From assembly GCA_963555705.1 (NCBI GenBank), contig OY743187.1, forward strand, positions 13,096,133 through 13,160,132: a stretch of 64,000 nt of DNA, written 5' to 3'. Under the pieces are notes generated by a model that saw only the letters and a list, made by a program, of their open reading frames with translations, had not been told where the DNA came from and ran no database searches. The stretch's first letter is position 1. Each line of letters starts with the position of its first letter. Shown here in pieces: positions 13,451-25,037 of this stretch. The DNA is from Ligustrum vulgare. Its lineage: Eukaryota > Streptophyta > Magnoliopsida > Lamiales > Oleaceae. Both the position numbers and the translations under genes were made by a program.

Positions 13451-13662
13451 ATAACACTGGAATGAAATTTTTAAAACAGCAACTCCTTCAAAGCTTTTCT
13501 TTTGCAACTTGTTTACAAGCACTGACAAAGCATTCGAATTAACAATAAGAAATTTGTAAAAAACGCCTTATATTCAAAGCAAAAAACAGATGACTAGCAT
13601 CATAACAAAGGTAAATGCAAACCCAGGAAACCAAAGGCCTTAATTTCTAATACCGTGTTAGA

Positions 13663-16039
13663 TTAGAGAGGCCCGGGGAATGATCCATTTTCCCGCTGCT
13701 CATTCCACTTCTCAACCTGTAAAACCAGTGAGGTTCGTTCAAAAGAAACAACCAAGACGTAGAGAAACTACACGTAAAACTTCTAAAAGGCAGATAGTTA
13801 GGATAACAATAGGGGAAGTCATTACAGCATTAATCGGCCATTTGGACACTGATTAGAAACAGGCTCATGGTTTTTGCAGGCATATTTATTCCGATTTTTG
13901 GTGACACAGTTGCAAGTCAACATACGACTCTTGAAGGCTTGGAGCTTGAAAATGGCATACCACAAAGGCATCTGGCCTCGAGACCATTCTTTATAGAACT
14001 TTAAAAGAACTGGCACACAGAGAGTTCATCATTTTGCATACATAAAAAGTCAAAAGTCACCATCAATTCTGAACAGGGCCAGAGAATGACAGGTACATGG
14101 TAATAAAAAAATGTTGCGCTTGCCAGTAACGTAGTCCTGATAAATATGATATATGAGACATCTATCCTTCTATTTAAATTGTCAATCTTCCGATAAAATT
14201 AGAATTCTTTAAATCCACTTTCCCAAATTAAACATTTATATGATTATGATGTTTGTAAATAAAAGTTATATCTCATTAATAGTTTTTCATTTCACCACCA
14301 AACAATAGGTATTGGATACTGGATAGCATAGACATTCACCCCATCTTCTACAGTTCTACTATTCATTCATATTTTCTCATTCAAATTTTGGATCAATCAA
14401 TTTAATCAGCAAAAACAAGTCATTTGCCATTAGATTTGAAAGTTTTGACAATCTATTTACAATTTCTTTTGGCCAATAATTTTATTGACTACATACATAC
14501 CTAATGCACACAAATATTAGTAACCTCCAAGAACTAAATAAAACTGCTTTATGCAGGAATCTCACATGAAAACAAAAGCACGGTCTCTTTCCAGAACAAT
14601 TCCTCTCCACCACCCCCAACCAGGGGCGCGCACACACGCAAACCATTAAGAATAGCTACAAGAACCTTTACACAAGAAACACCAGTGAAATAATGTTTTG
14701 AAACGGACCTATGAGAATATCAACTTACCCATTCACCTGGGCAAAGGGATCGATAGTACTTGGCAAATTTTCCACAATCACCAGATTCTTCACCCTTCGC
14801 AGCTATGCATCTGACAATTAATAGAACCAGGAAATGTGTTCACGGTATAATTCTTGAAGAATCACAATTACCTAGTGCAACACTAAAAACAAGGAAGTAA
14901 AATAATAGCTCAGACTAAGAATCCTGTAACTGTTATGCAAGTCCATTCATACCCTAAAACTGCCAAAAGTGAAGTTATAGGATTTCCAGTCAAGTCCTGA
15001 GAACCAGTATAAACAAGAGCCACCCATATAGCTCCAAATTCACATAAACTGGGGTCATATAACACACAGATCAAACTCCAATCTCTCAACCTCCTCTTTT
15101 TTTCATCTCTTGACAAAATACCTTCATCTCTCTTAATTCAGAAGTGCAGGCAAAACTTGGGCATAAATATATTTTCTGTTAGATAATTTTGCCAAAGTAG
15201 ATAACGATCCAACTAAACCAATCTAGGTAACTAGTGCCAATGGGAGCCAAATCACAGGTTATCAAACTCAGATATGCAATCTCAACTCTGGTAACTAGTA
15301 AGCCAGGAAATACAAAACAATCATGAATAAATATATTGTGCTTCAATAGTCTTTCAACAAAAGTTAGCTTTTGGGCATTCTGCATCAACTTATATCGAAA
15401 TAAGCAATTAACACAAATTAATCGCTTCTTGTCAGAATTTAAAAGGATCAAAATCCGTTTGAAAATTTTAATCAAACTCAGCAGCTAAAAAAGAACATCA
15501 AACTGCAATAAAAAGTACTACATTTTACCTGTGAAACTCAATGTACCGGGTGAAACAGTGTCGTGTTTGATTGGTAGTTGGAAATCGAAAATCAGCCGGT
15601 GCAGTTTTCAGTTCAATCTGAATCAAGAAGTCAAAACAGAAGAATAAACACAAAGAACCTCATTGACAACGTATCAATAAGTTCTGTTAAAAAAAACCAC
15701 TGATGGTAAATTGAATTTATATATAACATTTTCCATTGCAGACCATTCAACCCTAAAACGAAAACAACACAACTTTTACATGGTAAAATAAGAACAAAAA
15801 AGTTAAATTCATTGCGCCAAATACACGAGATTTAACAAAGATGCCCTCATGAACGGTCAAATAGCTGGAACTAAACATCCATTTTTATGCATAAATAACA
15901 TAATTGCATACCAAAATGTGGGAAAACTGTGCACTGATAATTTGAAATCTTAAATTTCTGTAACCTAATGAATTAAAAAGGGAAAAGAAAAAATTTGGAA
16001 TGTTTTTCTAAAACAAAAGCAGGAATTTACCTCAGCCAT
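13663..16039 (-). CDS. COX6B: Cytochrome c oxidase subunit 6b (4 exons)
   Basis: Small intermembrane-space subunit of mitochondrial complex IV. Minus-strand coding exons: 16039-16031 (MAE), 15617-15529, 14810-14729 and 13716-13663, all bounded by GT/AG, total 234 nt and 77 residues. The protein carries the diagnostic CX9C (Cys24-Cys34) and CX10C (Cys45-Cys56) pairs that form the two disulfides of the family, within the conserved TAPADFRFPTTNQTRHCF and PGEWVEKWNEQRENG segments, and ends FPGPL. It lacks the long acidic N-terminal extension of Arabidopsis COX6b-1, so it is the short plant form. The first exon codes only three residues and would be missed by ORF searches. All splice phases agree (the second exon ends in phase 2, the third starts with one base). 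It appears intact. Long introns (0.4-1.0 kb) contain no recognisable element. Confidence 0.95.
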
Positions 16040-16159
16040 TGGAATTAGGATTGATGAGAGAATTCCTTGAATTTGCAGAAGTCGGAAACGCGAAGGCTTT
16101 GGGCTCTTGACCTGAAAAGCGTTTAAGTTTGATTATTTATTATTTATTTATTTTAATTA

Positions 16160-17265
16160 GGGTGGCAATATTGACACCACAAAACTTAATCCTTACATCA
16201 CATTTTTAAGTAATTTCTTTATTGACTAAAATAGATATAAAAAAATTACAAAAATATCCTTTTATTTTTCTCTCACTATTTTTACATACACCACACCACA
16301 ATCTTTCAAATAAATTTCTTTTATTTTCTTCTTTATATTTAGGGTGGCTATATTACCATCACAAAATTTATTTTTTACGCCACAATTTAAAGTATTTTCT
16401 TTATTTATAAAAATAGACATAAATAAAATTATATACATATCCTTTTAATATTATCTCACTAAAAATAATTTTTATATACATCACACCTTTCAAATATTCT
16501 CTTATCTTCTATATGTTTATTTTTCTAAATCATCTTATTCTTCTTGTTATTTTATATTTTTACTTTTCAATACCAAGTTAATTAGAATATATGTTAATAC
16601 AACAATTTCATATGAGTTTTCAAATCATAACATCATGCAAACATTAACATAAGTTAAAGTTTATGACTTTAGGTTAGCGAAAGATTTTTATTGTTTAAGG
16701 TTCCCTATATTTTGATGTCACCCAGAATTTTGGTTATTTAATTATATTTAATTTTCAATTAAATTTTATATTCGATTTTCGAATTCTATGGTTTTTCAAT
16801 GACATATATTTGCGTGTTCATACTACATTCTGCCTATCGTGTTTTCAGTTGCATCTAGTATTAGAAAAAAATAGTGATTCTAATTTCTAATTGCATCTAG
16901 TATTTAAAAAAAAAAATGTGTATCAAGTATTTAGAAGTCAATCGCCTACTATATTTATATGAAATTGAATATCTTATTGTTTCAATTATCCATCAAACAT
17001 CAATTAAAAAATGTGTAACATGAAAATATGAACATAATTAATTGTAATTAAGGAAACAATGGATGGCAATGATGAGGAAAAAGATGAGAGATATTGGGAA
17101 TTTGAGGTGATGAATACACCACAATAATATATTTATTTATTTATTTAAGTTTTTATAGGATTAGGAGTATTATTGTAAATTTGTTGTGGTGAAAATATAT
17201 TTTAATTGTGGTGTGATTATAATGTGGTGTAGTAAATAAATTTTGTGGTGGTAATATAATTACCC
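16160..17265. mobile_element. Mutator-like (MULE-type) non-autonomous element, copy 2
   Basis: Same family as 5723-12770. Left end GGGTGGCAATATTGACACC, right end (reverse complement) GGGTAATTATATTACCACC, each continuing into CACAAAA. The exact 9-bp duplication TTTTAATTA flanks the unit (16151-16159 and 17266-17274). The left ~180 bp, including the terminal repeat, is duplicated in tandem: a second terminus starts at 16342. No transposase frame. It sits just upstream of the COX6B start, in its probable promoter. Confidence 0.8.
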
Positions 17266-17291
17266 TTTTAATTATGACTAACTATTAGTAC

Positions 17292-17422
17292 CTCCGCCCC
17301 CATTTCTGTAAGGAAAATGCTCCCTCCCACTCGCATGGGAGGCGGGCCCGCTCATCAATGATGAGCGAGCCCGCCCCCCATGTGAGTGAGAGAGCAAGCT
17401 TGGGGGCACGGATGGAGTTACT
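17292..17422. mobile_element. GC-rich fold-back element
   Basis: Two arms of about 30 bp around a short centre near 17357 pair almost perfectly: left CACTCGCATGGGAGGCGGGC, right (reverse complement) CACTCACATGGGGGGCGGGC. Looser pairing extends outward to AGTA-type ends. It stands out sharply in A+T-rich surroundings. No target duplication identified. Confidence 0.55.
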
Positions 17423-17424
17423 GT

Positions 17425-18194
17425 AGCATAACCCGTTCTGTAAATCGCAATTCGATTTTCACTTGCCCCAATTATATAGGCACAATTATATAAGCATGTT
17501 TCTTTATTAATAAGTATTTATTTTGTTTGTTCATTAATGTATCCTTATTCATTACTTTCAATAATAATAATTTTGATACTTAATAAGGATAATTTGAAAA
17601 TTTTCTTTACAAAAATTACATTATCAATAGCATTAAATATGTTTTTTTAATTTGTGTGAAAAATCAAACAAACATATATAAATGGGATGGAGGGAGTACA
17701 ATTTATAAATTTATATATTTATTTTTGAGTTAAAATATATTGTTAAAAAATAGAAAAGAAAAATATGTGCTTAAAAAGTGATTCGAGAATTTGTATTGTT
17801 TATAAACTGGTTTGTAAATTATAATAATTGCATTAAAGAACATGAGAAATGATCTAGTGCACGTTGGGAGGTTGATTTTTTTTTTTTTACTCTGGACGTG
17901 CACTATAAAATTTCTATAAAGAACATATAACTTCTGTTTAGTAAAAGTTTTTTGTTTATAAATAAAGAATATGATATTTTTGAAATAAAATATGTAGCTA
18001 AAAAGTGATTTGAGGTAATATGTGTGGCCAAAAAATGATTTGAGAAAATGTATTGTTTATAAATTTGTTTAGAAAGTTATCCAAGCTTCTTGGCTAATCC
18101 TTAGAGAGAACAACTTTCCTCCCTCATTCGTCCTCCATACATATTCAAATGTAGATAAAACTTATATATACTTGAATTAGATATTCGAGCAACG
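17425..18194. other. Intergenic, no gene seen
   Basis: A+T-rich spacer without recognisable coding sequence. Short poly(T) and repeated GTGGCTAAAAAGTGATTTGA-like motifs only. Confidence 0.5.
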
Positions 18195-18202
18195 ATTCTC
18201 CT

Positions 18203-18328
18203 TAGATATAACAACGGGGCAAGGATGTCAATCTCCGTTCCCGCCCTGTCGGAGATTGACTATTCTCATCCCCCTCCCCACCCTGTCCCGTCTAAATCAG
18301 GGATGGGGCGGGGATGTCCATAATCCCC

Positions 18329-18362
<34 letters not shown>

Positions 18363-18736
18363 TTGTTCATTAATGTCTTTTTATAATTGTTATATAATGT
18401 CTTAGTTATACAAATTCTTTTCTTAAAGTATGATTATTTTACAAAAATTTCATTTAATAACTCTAAAGAAAGATTAACATTAATAAAAAAAAAATTGATA
18501 ATATCTTTTATAGAGTAATACAAGTTTAATTGTGTTAAGAATTATGTTTGGACAGACCGAGATGAGACTTGGGAGTGAGAGATGAAAAGTAGCATAGAGT
18601 TAAAATGTAAGGCTTGATTTTGAAATTATATATATGGACATCGGGTGGTTCATGACACTTTTAATTTATCGGGGATTCCCCGTTCTGGGCGGGTCCCCGT
18701 CGGGTTCGAGAATTCCCCGCTCCATTGTCATCACTA
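18203..18736. mobile_element. hAT-like miniature element, TAGRGATGGCAA family, copy 1
   Basis: The left end TAGATATAACAACGGGGC matches the reverse complement of the right end, TAGTGATGACAATGGAGC, at 13 of 18 positions. An exact 8-bp duplication ATTCTCCT flanks the unit (18195-18202, 18737-18744), as expected for hAT elements. The interior has GC-rich arms (GGGGCGGGGATG, GGGCGGGTCCCCG) around an A+T core with a (TA)n run at 18332-18358. Non-coding. Confidence 0.65.
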
Positions 18737-18744
18737 ATTCTCCT

Positions 18745-19080
18745 CCCCCATAGACCTCCTTTAGGTCGTGCGGACAAGACCCCGAAGGAGCGATAAGATG
18801 CACCATGACCTGTTTTCATGTAAGTACTTGCATTACAGTATTAAATACTATCCTCCAATAACCAAGACTCAAACATTCAATCCTCCATTTTTAACAACTC
18901 ATTCTTTACCTTTGCACCATACCCGCGAGGGTTAAATTGATTTTCTAATTCGGTGAAAGTTAGTTAAGTGTAAGTAAATATCACCGTGGTTAATATGTAG
19001 AAAAAAGTTGTGATGAAAATGTGATTTTTTTTAATTATGTTTGAAAATAATTTGAGTAAAAATTAAAAATAGATTTCGAA
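18745..19080. other. Short spacer, nothing recognised
   Basis: About 340 bp between two miniature elements. Neither coding sequence nor repeats were identified. Confidence 0.5.
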
Positions 19081-19083
19081 TAA

Positions 19084-19594
19084 GGGTGTATTTGATTGTG
19101 ATGGTGGAAAATAGGTGGAAAAAAATATTTTTCGAAGAATTGATTTGCCTGAAAAGTATTTTCGTGGAAAGTATCAATTGGAAGTGTTTGATTGGTTTAA
19201 TTTTCTAGGTGAAAAAGTGAAAAAAAATTTCAAGTTTTGTTATTTGATTAACATTATTTTTTATGACAAATAAAGTAAAATTTAGTTATTTTAGTCAATT
19301 TTTTAAAACATTTATACTTGATAATAATAATATTATTATTTTTTCAGAAAAATTAAGTCAGTTAACAAAAACAACAAAAAAGATCAAACATGACCAAAAT
19401 TATTTTCTAACATGGAAATTGATTTCTTACCAAAAAGGTTGGTGAACATTTCCCTCCAAAAGAAAGCAAATCAGGCGCGTGAGTGGAAACAAGCCAAATA
19501 TCTTCCATGTGAAATTGTTGCTGTCAAACAAAATGACTAAAGATGAAAAATATTTGAATTTTTCACGACAAATGTATGGTAATCAAACACACCC
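19084..19594. mobile_element. Tourist/Harbinger-like non-autonomous element
   Basis: Termini GGGTGTATTTGATT and (reverse complement) GGGTGTGTTTGATT agree at 13 of 14 positions. A 3-bp TAA flanks both ends (19081-19083, 19595-19597), as in PIF/Harbinger insertions. About 510 bp with no transposase frame. Confidence 0.55.
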
Positions 19595-19597
19595 TAA

Positions 19598-20333
19598 GAA
19601 CCCTAAGAGCCAAAGACAAGTTTGGTTGTGCTTTAAAAGAATCACTTGCAGACCCAAGGTTGGTTCTATTGGGTAATGTGATCCACTAACTAAGATTTTT
19701 TTTTTTTTTTTTTTTTTTTTGGGTAAAATCAGAAATCATATTACCAAGTTTAAGGATATCATGTAAAATAGGAATGTGTTATTCTTGATACCATTCCGAA
19801 GTGTTCATAATCTCACTCTCTAGCTTATGACATCATTGAAAGGCATACAAAATTGTCAATCGTACCAAAAGTTACAACATGCCAAATTAGGCTATTTCAA
19901 TTTAGAGTTTGACAATTTCGATGACAAGCTGACTTCAAAAATTTGTGGACGATCGTACACAAGTCGAATTCATGAATCCATGTCATCTCGAAGTTTATTT
20001 CAAAAGTTATATCGTAAATATTGAATTGTCCAAAAATTGTTAAACTCATGTCTCGAAAAAGTGACATTTAACTCGTATTTTTTTCTATAATATTTTTTTA
20101 ATTAATTCGTTGACATTTAAAAAATTTCTCAATGATAATTTGCTGCTTTTTTATTTTTACTAAAAAGTTACTTTTTGTGAATATAGATCTTATGGTTAAA
20201 TGGTTTGACTTCCATGTTTTTTGTCATGTAAGTAGTGGTTGAATATCTATAAAGATGTGATGATATTTCAACTTTATTATATATAATGAAATCAATTCTT
20301 GATGTAAGATTTGAGGTCAACAAAGTCCATTTC
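19598..20333. other. Spacer, no gene seen
   Basis: Contains a poly(T) run (about 19698-19720) and otherwise A+T-rich sequence. The last part may be leader or LTR of the copia remnant that resumes after 23416. Confidence 0.45.
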
Positions 20334-20338
20334 TAATT

Positions 20339-20891
20339 TGATTTGATCCGAAGTAGGAGACCAAAGGAGAAGTCGACCTATCGGCAATGCGACAGTGAGA
20401 TTTTAATTTAATTACGTTTTTAAATTATTTACTTCCATATTTTGGGCCCAAATTAGCGGCTAACCCTAGTTAGGTCAATTGTTACATTATATTACTTTGT
20501 ATTTCATTATGGAACAGAACTTTGAATTATTGAATGAATGTGAGATTTTCTCTCTCTAAAAGGATGATTCCTTTTTTTCTTGTTCTTGAAGAACAATTCA
20601 TAGAACTTATCAAATATTTTCTTGAATATTTGTGGCGTTCCAATCAGAAACTTATCAAGGAATTTGGCATCCCTTGTGGCGTCTCGAAAACCTCGGTTCT
20701 TCAATCCGCATCGTCAATTATTGCGTCGTGATTGTTGGGTCCAGGTCCTATCGTCAATCTTATTTTAATTTTCGTCTATTTATTCGTATTCTTGTTAATT
20801 TTCTTGTCAGATCTGATTTAGATCTTTCCTAGGGTTTTAGATTTCGTTATTTCCGCGTTTTCGACGAGATTCCCCGACTGGGATCGCGTCA
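20339..20891 (+). repeat. 5' LTR of gypsy element (deleted form)
   Basis: 553 bp. It matches the 3' LTR except for one missing block of about 323 bp after GCGACAGTGA, the block that carries the ACGGCCGT array in the 3' LTR. Confidence 0.88.
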
Positions 20892-20893
20892 TC

Positions 20894-20905
20894 TGGTATC
20901 AGAGC
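20894..20905 (+). promoter_or_regulatory. Primer-binding site (tRNA-Met)
   Basis: TGGTATCAGAGC, the standard plant initiator-tRNA-Met primer complement, two bases after the 5' LTR end. Confidence 0.9.
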
Positions 20906-21176
20906 TTGGATCTATTTCAGATTCTTGCGTTTCTTGAAATTTTTCTTGATTTTCTTGTTCTTCGCGTTCTTCGTGTCAGTCATAATTTTCTTCAGTTTGA
21001 TCCATAAGAGTCAGTCCCAAAAATTCAAAAGTGTTTTTCTTCTTCGTTTTTCGTCCAAATTCAGTTCCGTTTTTTCTATCATACTCGTAGTCAAATTCTC
21101 TGGCAGATTATAAAAAAAATCCAAATATTCCAAATATTTCCCAAATATTCCGAATTTCCTTGTTCATGTCTTAAAA

Positions 21177-22793
21177 ATGTCTGATAGAGAGGTTTCCACA
21201 TCTTCATCTTCTATTGGAGACAGAAAACAGCTCAGGGGTATGAATAAAAATGATGAACAGAGTAATAATGATATTGCAGCAATGAGGGCACAATTTGAGA
21301 GGTTTATGGCTCAAATGGAGAATCGAGGTGCAGAACGTGAACAAAAACCTCGGAATCAATCTCATGATGGTTCTCGGGTTAGGAGAGGTAATAGGCGTGA
21401 ATGTCATGCTAGGTACGGAGATGGGATGGATGAAGGTCCATTAAAGTGAAAGGAGACATCAAAACGGGAGAGTAGTGATCATGTTCACAAAAGGAGGGAG
21501 GAAACGACAACCAAAGGTAAAAATAATTCTAATTCCAAGCCTCTTAAGGATAAAAATATTAAGTGCTTTAAATGTTTGGAACGGGGTCACATTGCACTTG
21601 ATTGTCCACGTAAGAAGGATAGGTGTGATAGTAAAGGGGCTAATAGTGTTGTGGTGGATGAGTCAATTATTGATAGGCATGCTCTTAGCATTAAGCGTAA
21701 GGCGAATGTTTTGGAAAATGTGGATGGGCAAAGGGATAATATTTTTCGCACTAGATGCTTAGTGGATGAAAAAGTTTGTAGCTTGGTGATTGATGGGGGA
21801 AGTTGTACTAATGTAGTCAGTACAATGTTGGTGAAAAAATTAGGCTTACCTTTAATGAAACATCCAACGCCTTATAAATTACAGTGGTTAACCGAGTCGG
21901 GAGAACTTAAGGTGAACAAGCAGGTTAATATTAAATTCACCATTGGGGGTTATAGAGATGAGGTGGTATGTGATGTGGTCCCTATGAATGTTGGGCATAT
22001 TTTATTGGGAAGACCATGGCAACATGATAGGAGAGTGGTGCATGATGGCTTCAAAAACCGATATTCTTTCGTGAAGGGTGGAAAAAGGATCACTCTTGCT
22101 CCGCTAACGCCTAAAGAGGTCCAAGAGGATCAATTGAAAATAAAGAGAGAGTTTGAGGGAAAAAATAAGAGCGTTGAGGCCACGACCTCAGAAAAAGGAG
22201 AGGGTGTGAAAATTGAAAACAAGAAAGTTGAGGCCACGACCTCAGAAAAATGTGAGCTTGAGAGTACAAAGAAAAAGAAAAGAGAGTCCACCACAAAAAT
22301 GAGCTTATTTGCATTCGCTAACACATCCCTCCCTAGTTTGGCTAATTCTGTTTTGCAGGTACTACAATCAAATTACAAAGCTAAGGCCAAAAGAAAAATT
22401 AATTGCCGGACAGGACAACCCCGAAGTATGATGCATAGAACAAAACAGGAACAGGTCTCTCGAACCAACGAAAGCAAGAGACACGTAAAGGAGAGGCCAT
22501 ATACGGATTCGAGGTCGAATCCTTTCCAAGAAAGGGTGGATGATGTGATCCGAAGTAGGAGACCAAAGGAGAAGTCGACCTATCGGCAATGCGACAGTGA
22601 TCTACGCGGGAAACAGCACAAGTTTCATGCTGGAGTCGAGCCGAGAAGGCGAAAGGATCAAGCCGAGACAAATAATCAAGAAATTGTGCAGAAAGACACT
22701 TACGGCCGTAAGAAGAAACTTCACGGCCGTAAAACTCAAGTTCACGGCCGTAAAACTCAAATCCTCACGGCCGTGACTCTGCCTTGGGTTTGA
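21177..22793 (+). pseudogene. gypsy gag-protease, one in-frame stop
   Basis: One reading frame broken by a single TGA at 21447-21449. The N-terminal part (90 codons) is charged, gag-like sequence. After the stop comes a CCHC knuckle (CFKCLERGHIALDC, from about 21561), then a retropepsin-like domain with the variant active site VIDGGSCTN (about 21787) and HILLGRPW (about 21997), typical of plant Ty3/gypsy polyproteins. A Lys/Glu-rich tail with a duplicated VEATTSEK segment follows. The frame then runs into the 3' LTR and stops at 22793, so reverse transcriptase is absent rather than frameshifted. Confidence 0.85.
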
Positions 22794-23416
22794 ATAAGGA
22801 ATTGCAGAATTTTATAGTTACGGCCGTAATGATAATGGTCACGGCCGTAAGACTTATGCAGAAGGACATTTACGGCCGTAAATCAGTTCTCACGGCCGTA
22901 ACATCTAATTTTCCAGATTTCGCGTATTTTAATTTAATTCCGTTTTTAAATTATTTACTTCCATATTTTGGGCCCAAATTAGCGACTAACCCTAGTTAGG
23001 TCAATTGTTACATTATATTACTTTGTATTTCATTATGGAACAGAACTTTGAATTATTGAATGAATGTGAGATTTTCTCTCTCTAAAAGGAGGATTCCTTT
23101 TTTCTTGTTCTTGAAGAACAATTCATAGAACTTATAAAATATTTTCTTGAATATTTGTGGCGTTCCAATCAGAAACTTATCAAGGAATTTTGCATCCCTT
23201 GTGGCGTCTCGAAAACCTCGGTTCTTCAATCCGCATCGTCAATTCTTGCGTCGTGATTGTTGGGTCCAGGTCCTATCGTCAATCTTATTTTAATTTTCGT
23301 CTATTTATTCGTGTTCTTGTTAATTTTCTTGTCAGATCTGATTTAGATCTTTCCTAGGGTTTTAGATTTCGTTATTTCCGCTTTTTCGACGAGATTCCCC
23401 GACTGGGATCGCGTCA
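22541..23416 (+). repeat. 3' LTR of gypsy element (full form)
   Basis: 876 bp, ending GCGTCA directly before the TAATT duplication. It includes eight copies of ACGGCCGT at 22702-22899. Confidence 0.9.
22702..22899 (+). repeat. Array of eight ACGGCCGT palindromes
   Basis: Copies start at 22702, 22723, 22744, 22767, 22820, 22841, 22872 and 22892, mostly about 21 bp apart. Each contains the CG-rich palindrome CGGCCG. The array is inside the 3' LTR and missing from the 5' LTR. Confidence 0.92.
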
Positions 23417-23547
23417 TAATTCATTGAAACATTGCAAAAGTTCTTTAGTTTTCAAGTTCTTTTTTGCTTTGTTTGAACTTGATTAAAAACTTGATCAATC
23501 CTACAAACATATTTACTATTTTCAACAATCTCAAACTATATTTTTCA

Positions 23548-24470
23548 TGAAGAATGAAACAACCTTGGCTACTATCAAATTGATGAATCAAGATCTTGCG
23601 AAACTCGATAGGTTCGATGGCACAAACTTCACGCTTCGGAAAGACAAGTTGAAATTCCTATATACTCACAGTATTAAAGATTTTTTAAAATTTTGCAACC
23701 GGGCTTGGAACCTCTAGCGGAATCAATGGAGACGGATATGGATAACGTAAGGGTTAAAAGAAAGAAAAAGACAAAAAAATGAATTAAATTTTTTGTTGTC
23801 ACGTTTCGAATGCCTTGACAAATTGTATTGGTCATACATCAACACCACTTCGACAAAAAGATTTTTGGACTAGTTGAAAAACAAAGACAAAGTGAAAGAA
23901 GAAGGTATCAAATTTTTTTTTTTCAAAATACTTTGATTTTAAATTTATGGATAATATCCCTATTTTCCCAAAGTGCATGAATTGCAAGTGCTTGTCAACA
24001 GTTAAAAGCGGTCAAATTAGAACTCCCAAAATCCTTTCAAGTGTGGTCAATTATTGTCAAACTTCCAAATGCTTGGAAATGATACCAGAAGAAGATTCTT
24101 CATAACTTCGAAGATTGGACCAACTATAAAAATATTTATGATTGAAGAAGAATCAAGAATGAGAGACAAAAATAAAAGTTCTTGTGAAGGCAAATCTAAA
24201 ACAAAAGAATACCAAAAAGACTAAACACTCCAACAAATTCAAAGTGAATCATCTTGGTTCTAAAAATGACAAAGGAAGTTCAAACCAAAACCAATGAACC
24301 ATGTTATATTTATGAAAAATTCGGTCATTCGGCCAAGGTATGCAGACATAAAAAGAAAATCGAACACGAAATAAACTTTGTTGAAGATGACAATATATAC
24401 TGTGGCAACAATATGTGAAGTCAATACTGTTATATGAAAAGTTCAAGGCTAGTGGTGCGATACTTGTGCT
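23548..24470 (+). pseudogene. Ty1/copia gag remnant
   Basis: Decayed plus-strand copia gag: MKNETTLATIKLMNQDLAKL with LDRFDGTNFTL near 23600, later a degraded zinc-knuckle-like stretch (CYIYEKFGHSAKVC-like, about 24305-24350), and a trace of the protease start (a WCDT segment near 24455). Stops and frameshifts are frequent. The gypsy element appears to have inserted just upstream of it. Confidence 0.6.
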
Positions 24471-24479
24471 ACAGATGCT

Positions 24480-24834
24480 ACTGTTATGCGGCTGTAGGAC
24501 GGCGATGGCGCTGAAAATTGGTAATTTGGGATGAGGGTGGGGTGGTGGTTGGGGGTCTAGTTGGAGAGAAGGTGAGAGTAAAGAGAGAGATGATTGTGAA
24601 GAGAGGTTGAAATGAGGAATTAGAGTTTGTATGATTTTTATATTTATATTTATTTCTATTTTATAATATCGTTTTGAAAATTTGAATTATAGCCTAATTT
24701 TAGAATAAATAACTTGAAATTTTGAAATTTAAATTAATAGTCGAAACTTAGTGGTTGATGTAATTTTCCCAAGAGATATTTATATGTGTATCTCTCTGTA
24801 TGCTGATATGTGTGTCAGAGACAGACCAAAGGCA
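24480..24834. other. Spacer left of the pararetrovirus-bearing element
   Basis: G-rich then A+T-rich sequence with no gene or repeat recognised. It ends with the 9-bp ATTCCCATG (24835-24843). Confidence 0.5.
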
Positions 24835-25037
24835 ATTCCCATGGAATAATTCTAGACTTACTAACAAATAACTACTAACAACTTACTAACATAAATTATA
24901 CCCATTTTACCCTTTTAGCTAAAAATATAACTAATATCTTATTTCACATATTATCTTATTAAATTTAACACATAATAAATTCTAAAAATTTAATTACTTT
25001 AAAATTTTTATTACTTATTTCATAATTAAAAAATATT

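Larger units (their letters stand above)
20339..23416 (+). mobile_element. Short Ty3/gypsy LTR retrotransposon lacking pol
   Basis: Two LTRs (20339-20891 and 22541-23416) start TGATKTGATCCGAAG and end GGGATCGCGTCA. The exact 5-bp TAATT flanks the element (20334-20338, 23417-23421). A primer site TGGTATCAGAGC follows the 5' LTR after two bases, and a purine tract (AAGAAAGGGTGGA) precedes the 3' LTR. The interior is only 1.65 kb and codes for gag and a retropepsin domain. There is no reverse transcriptase, RNase H or integrase, so the element is non-autonomous or internally deleted. Confidence 0.9.
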
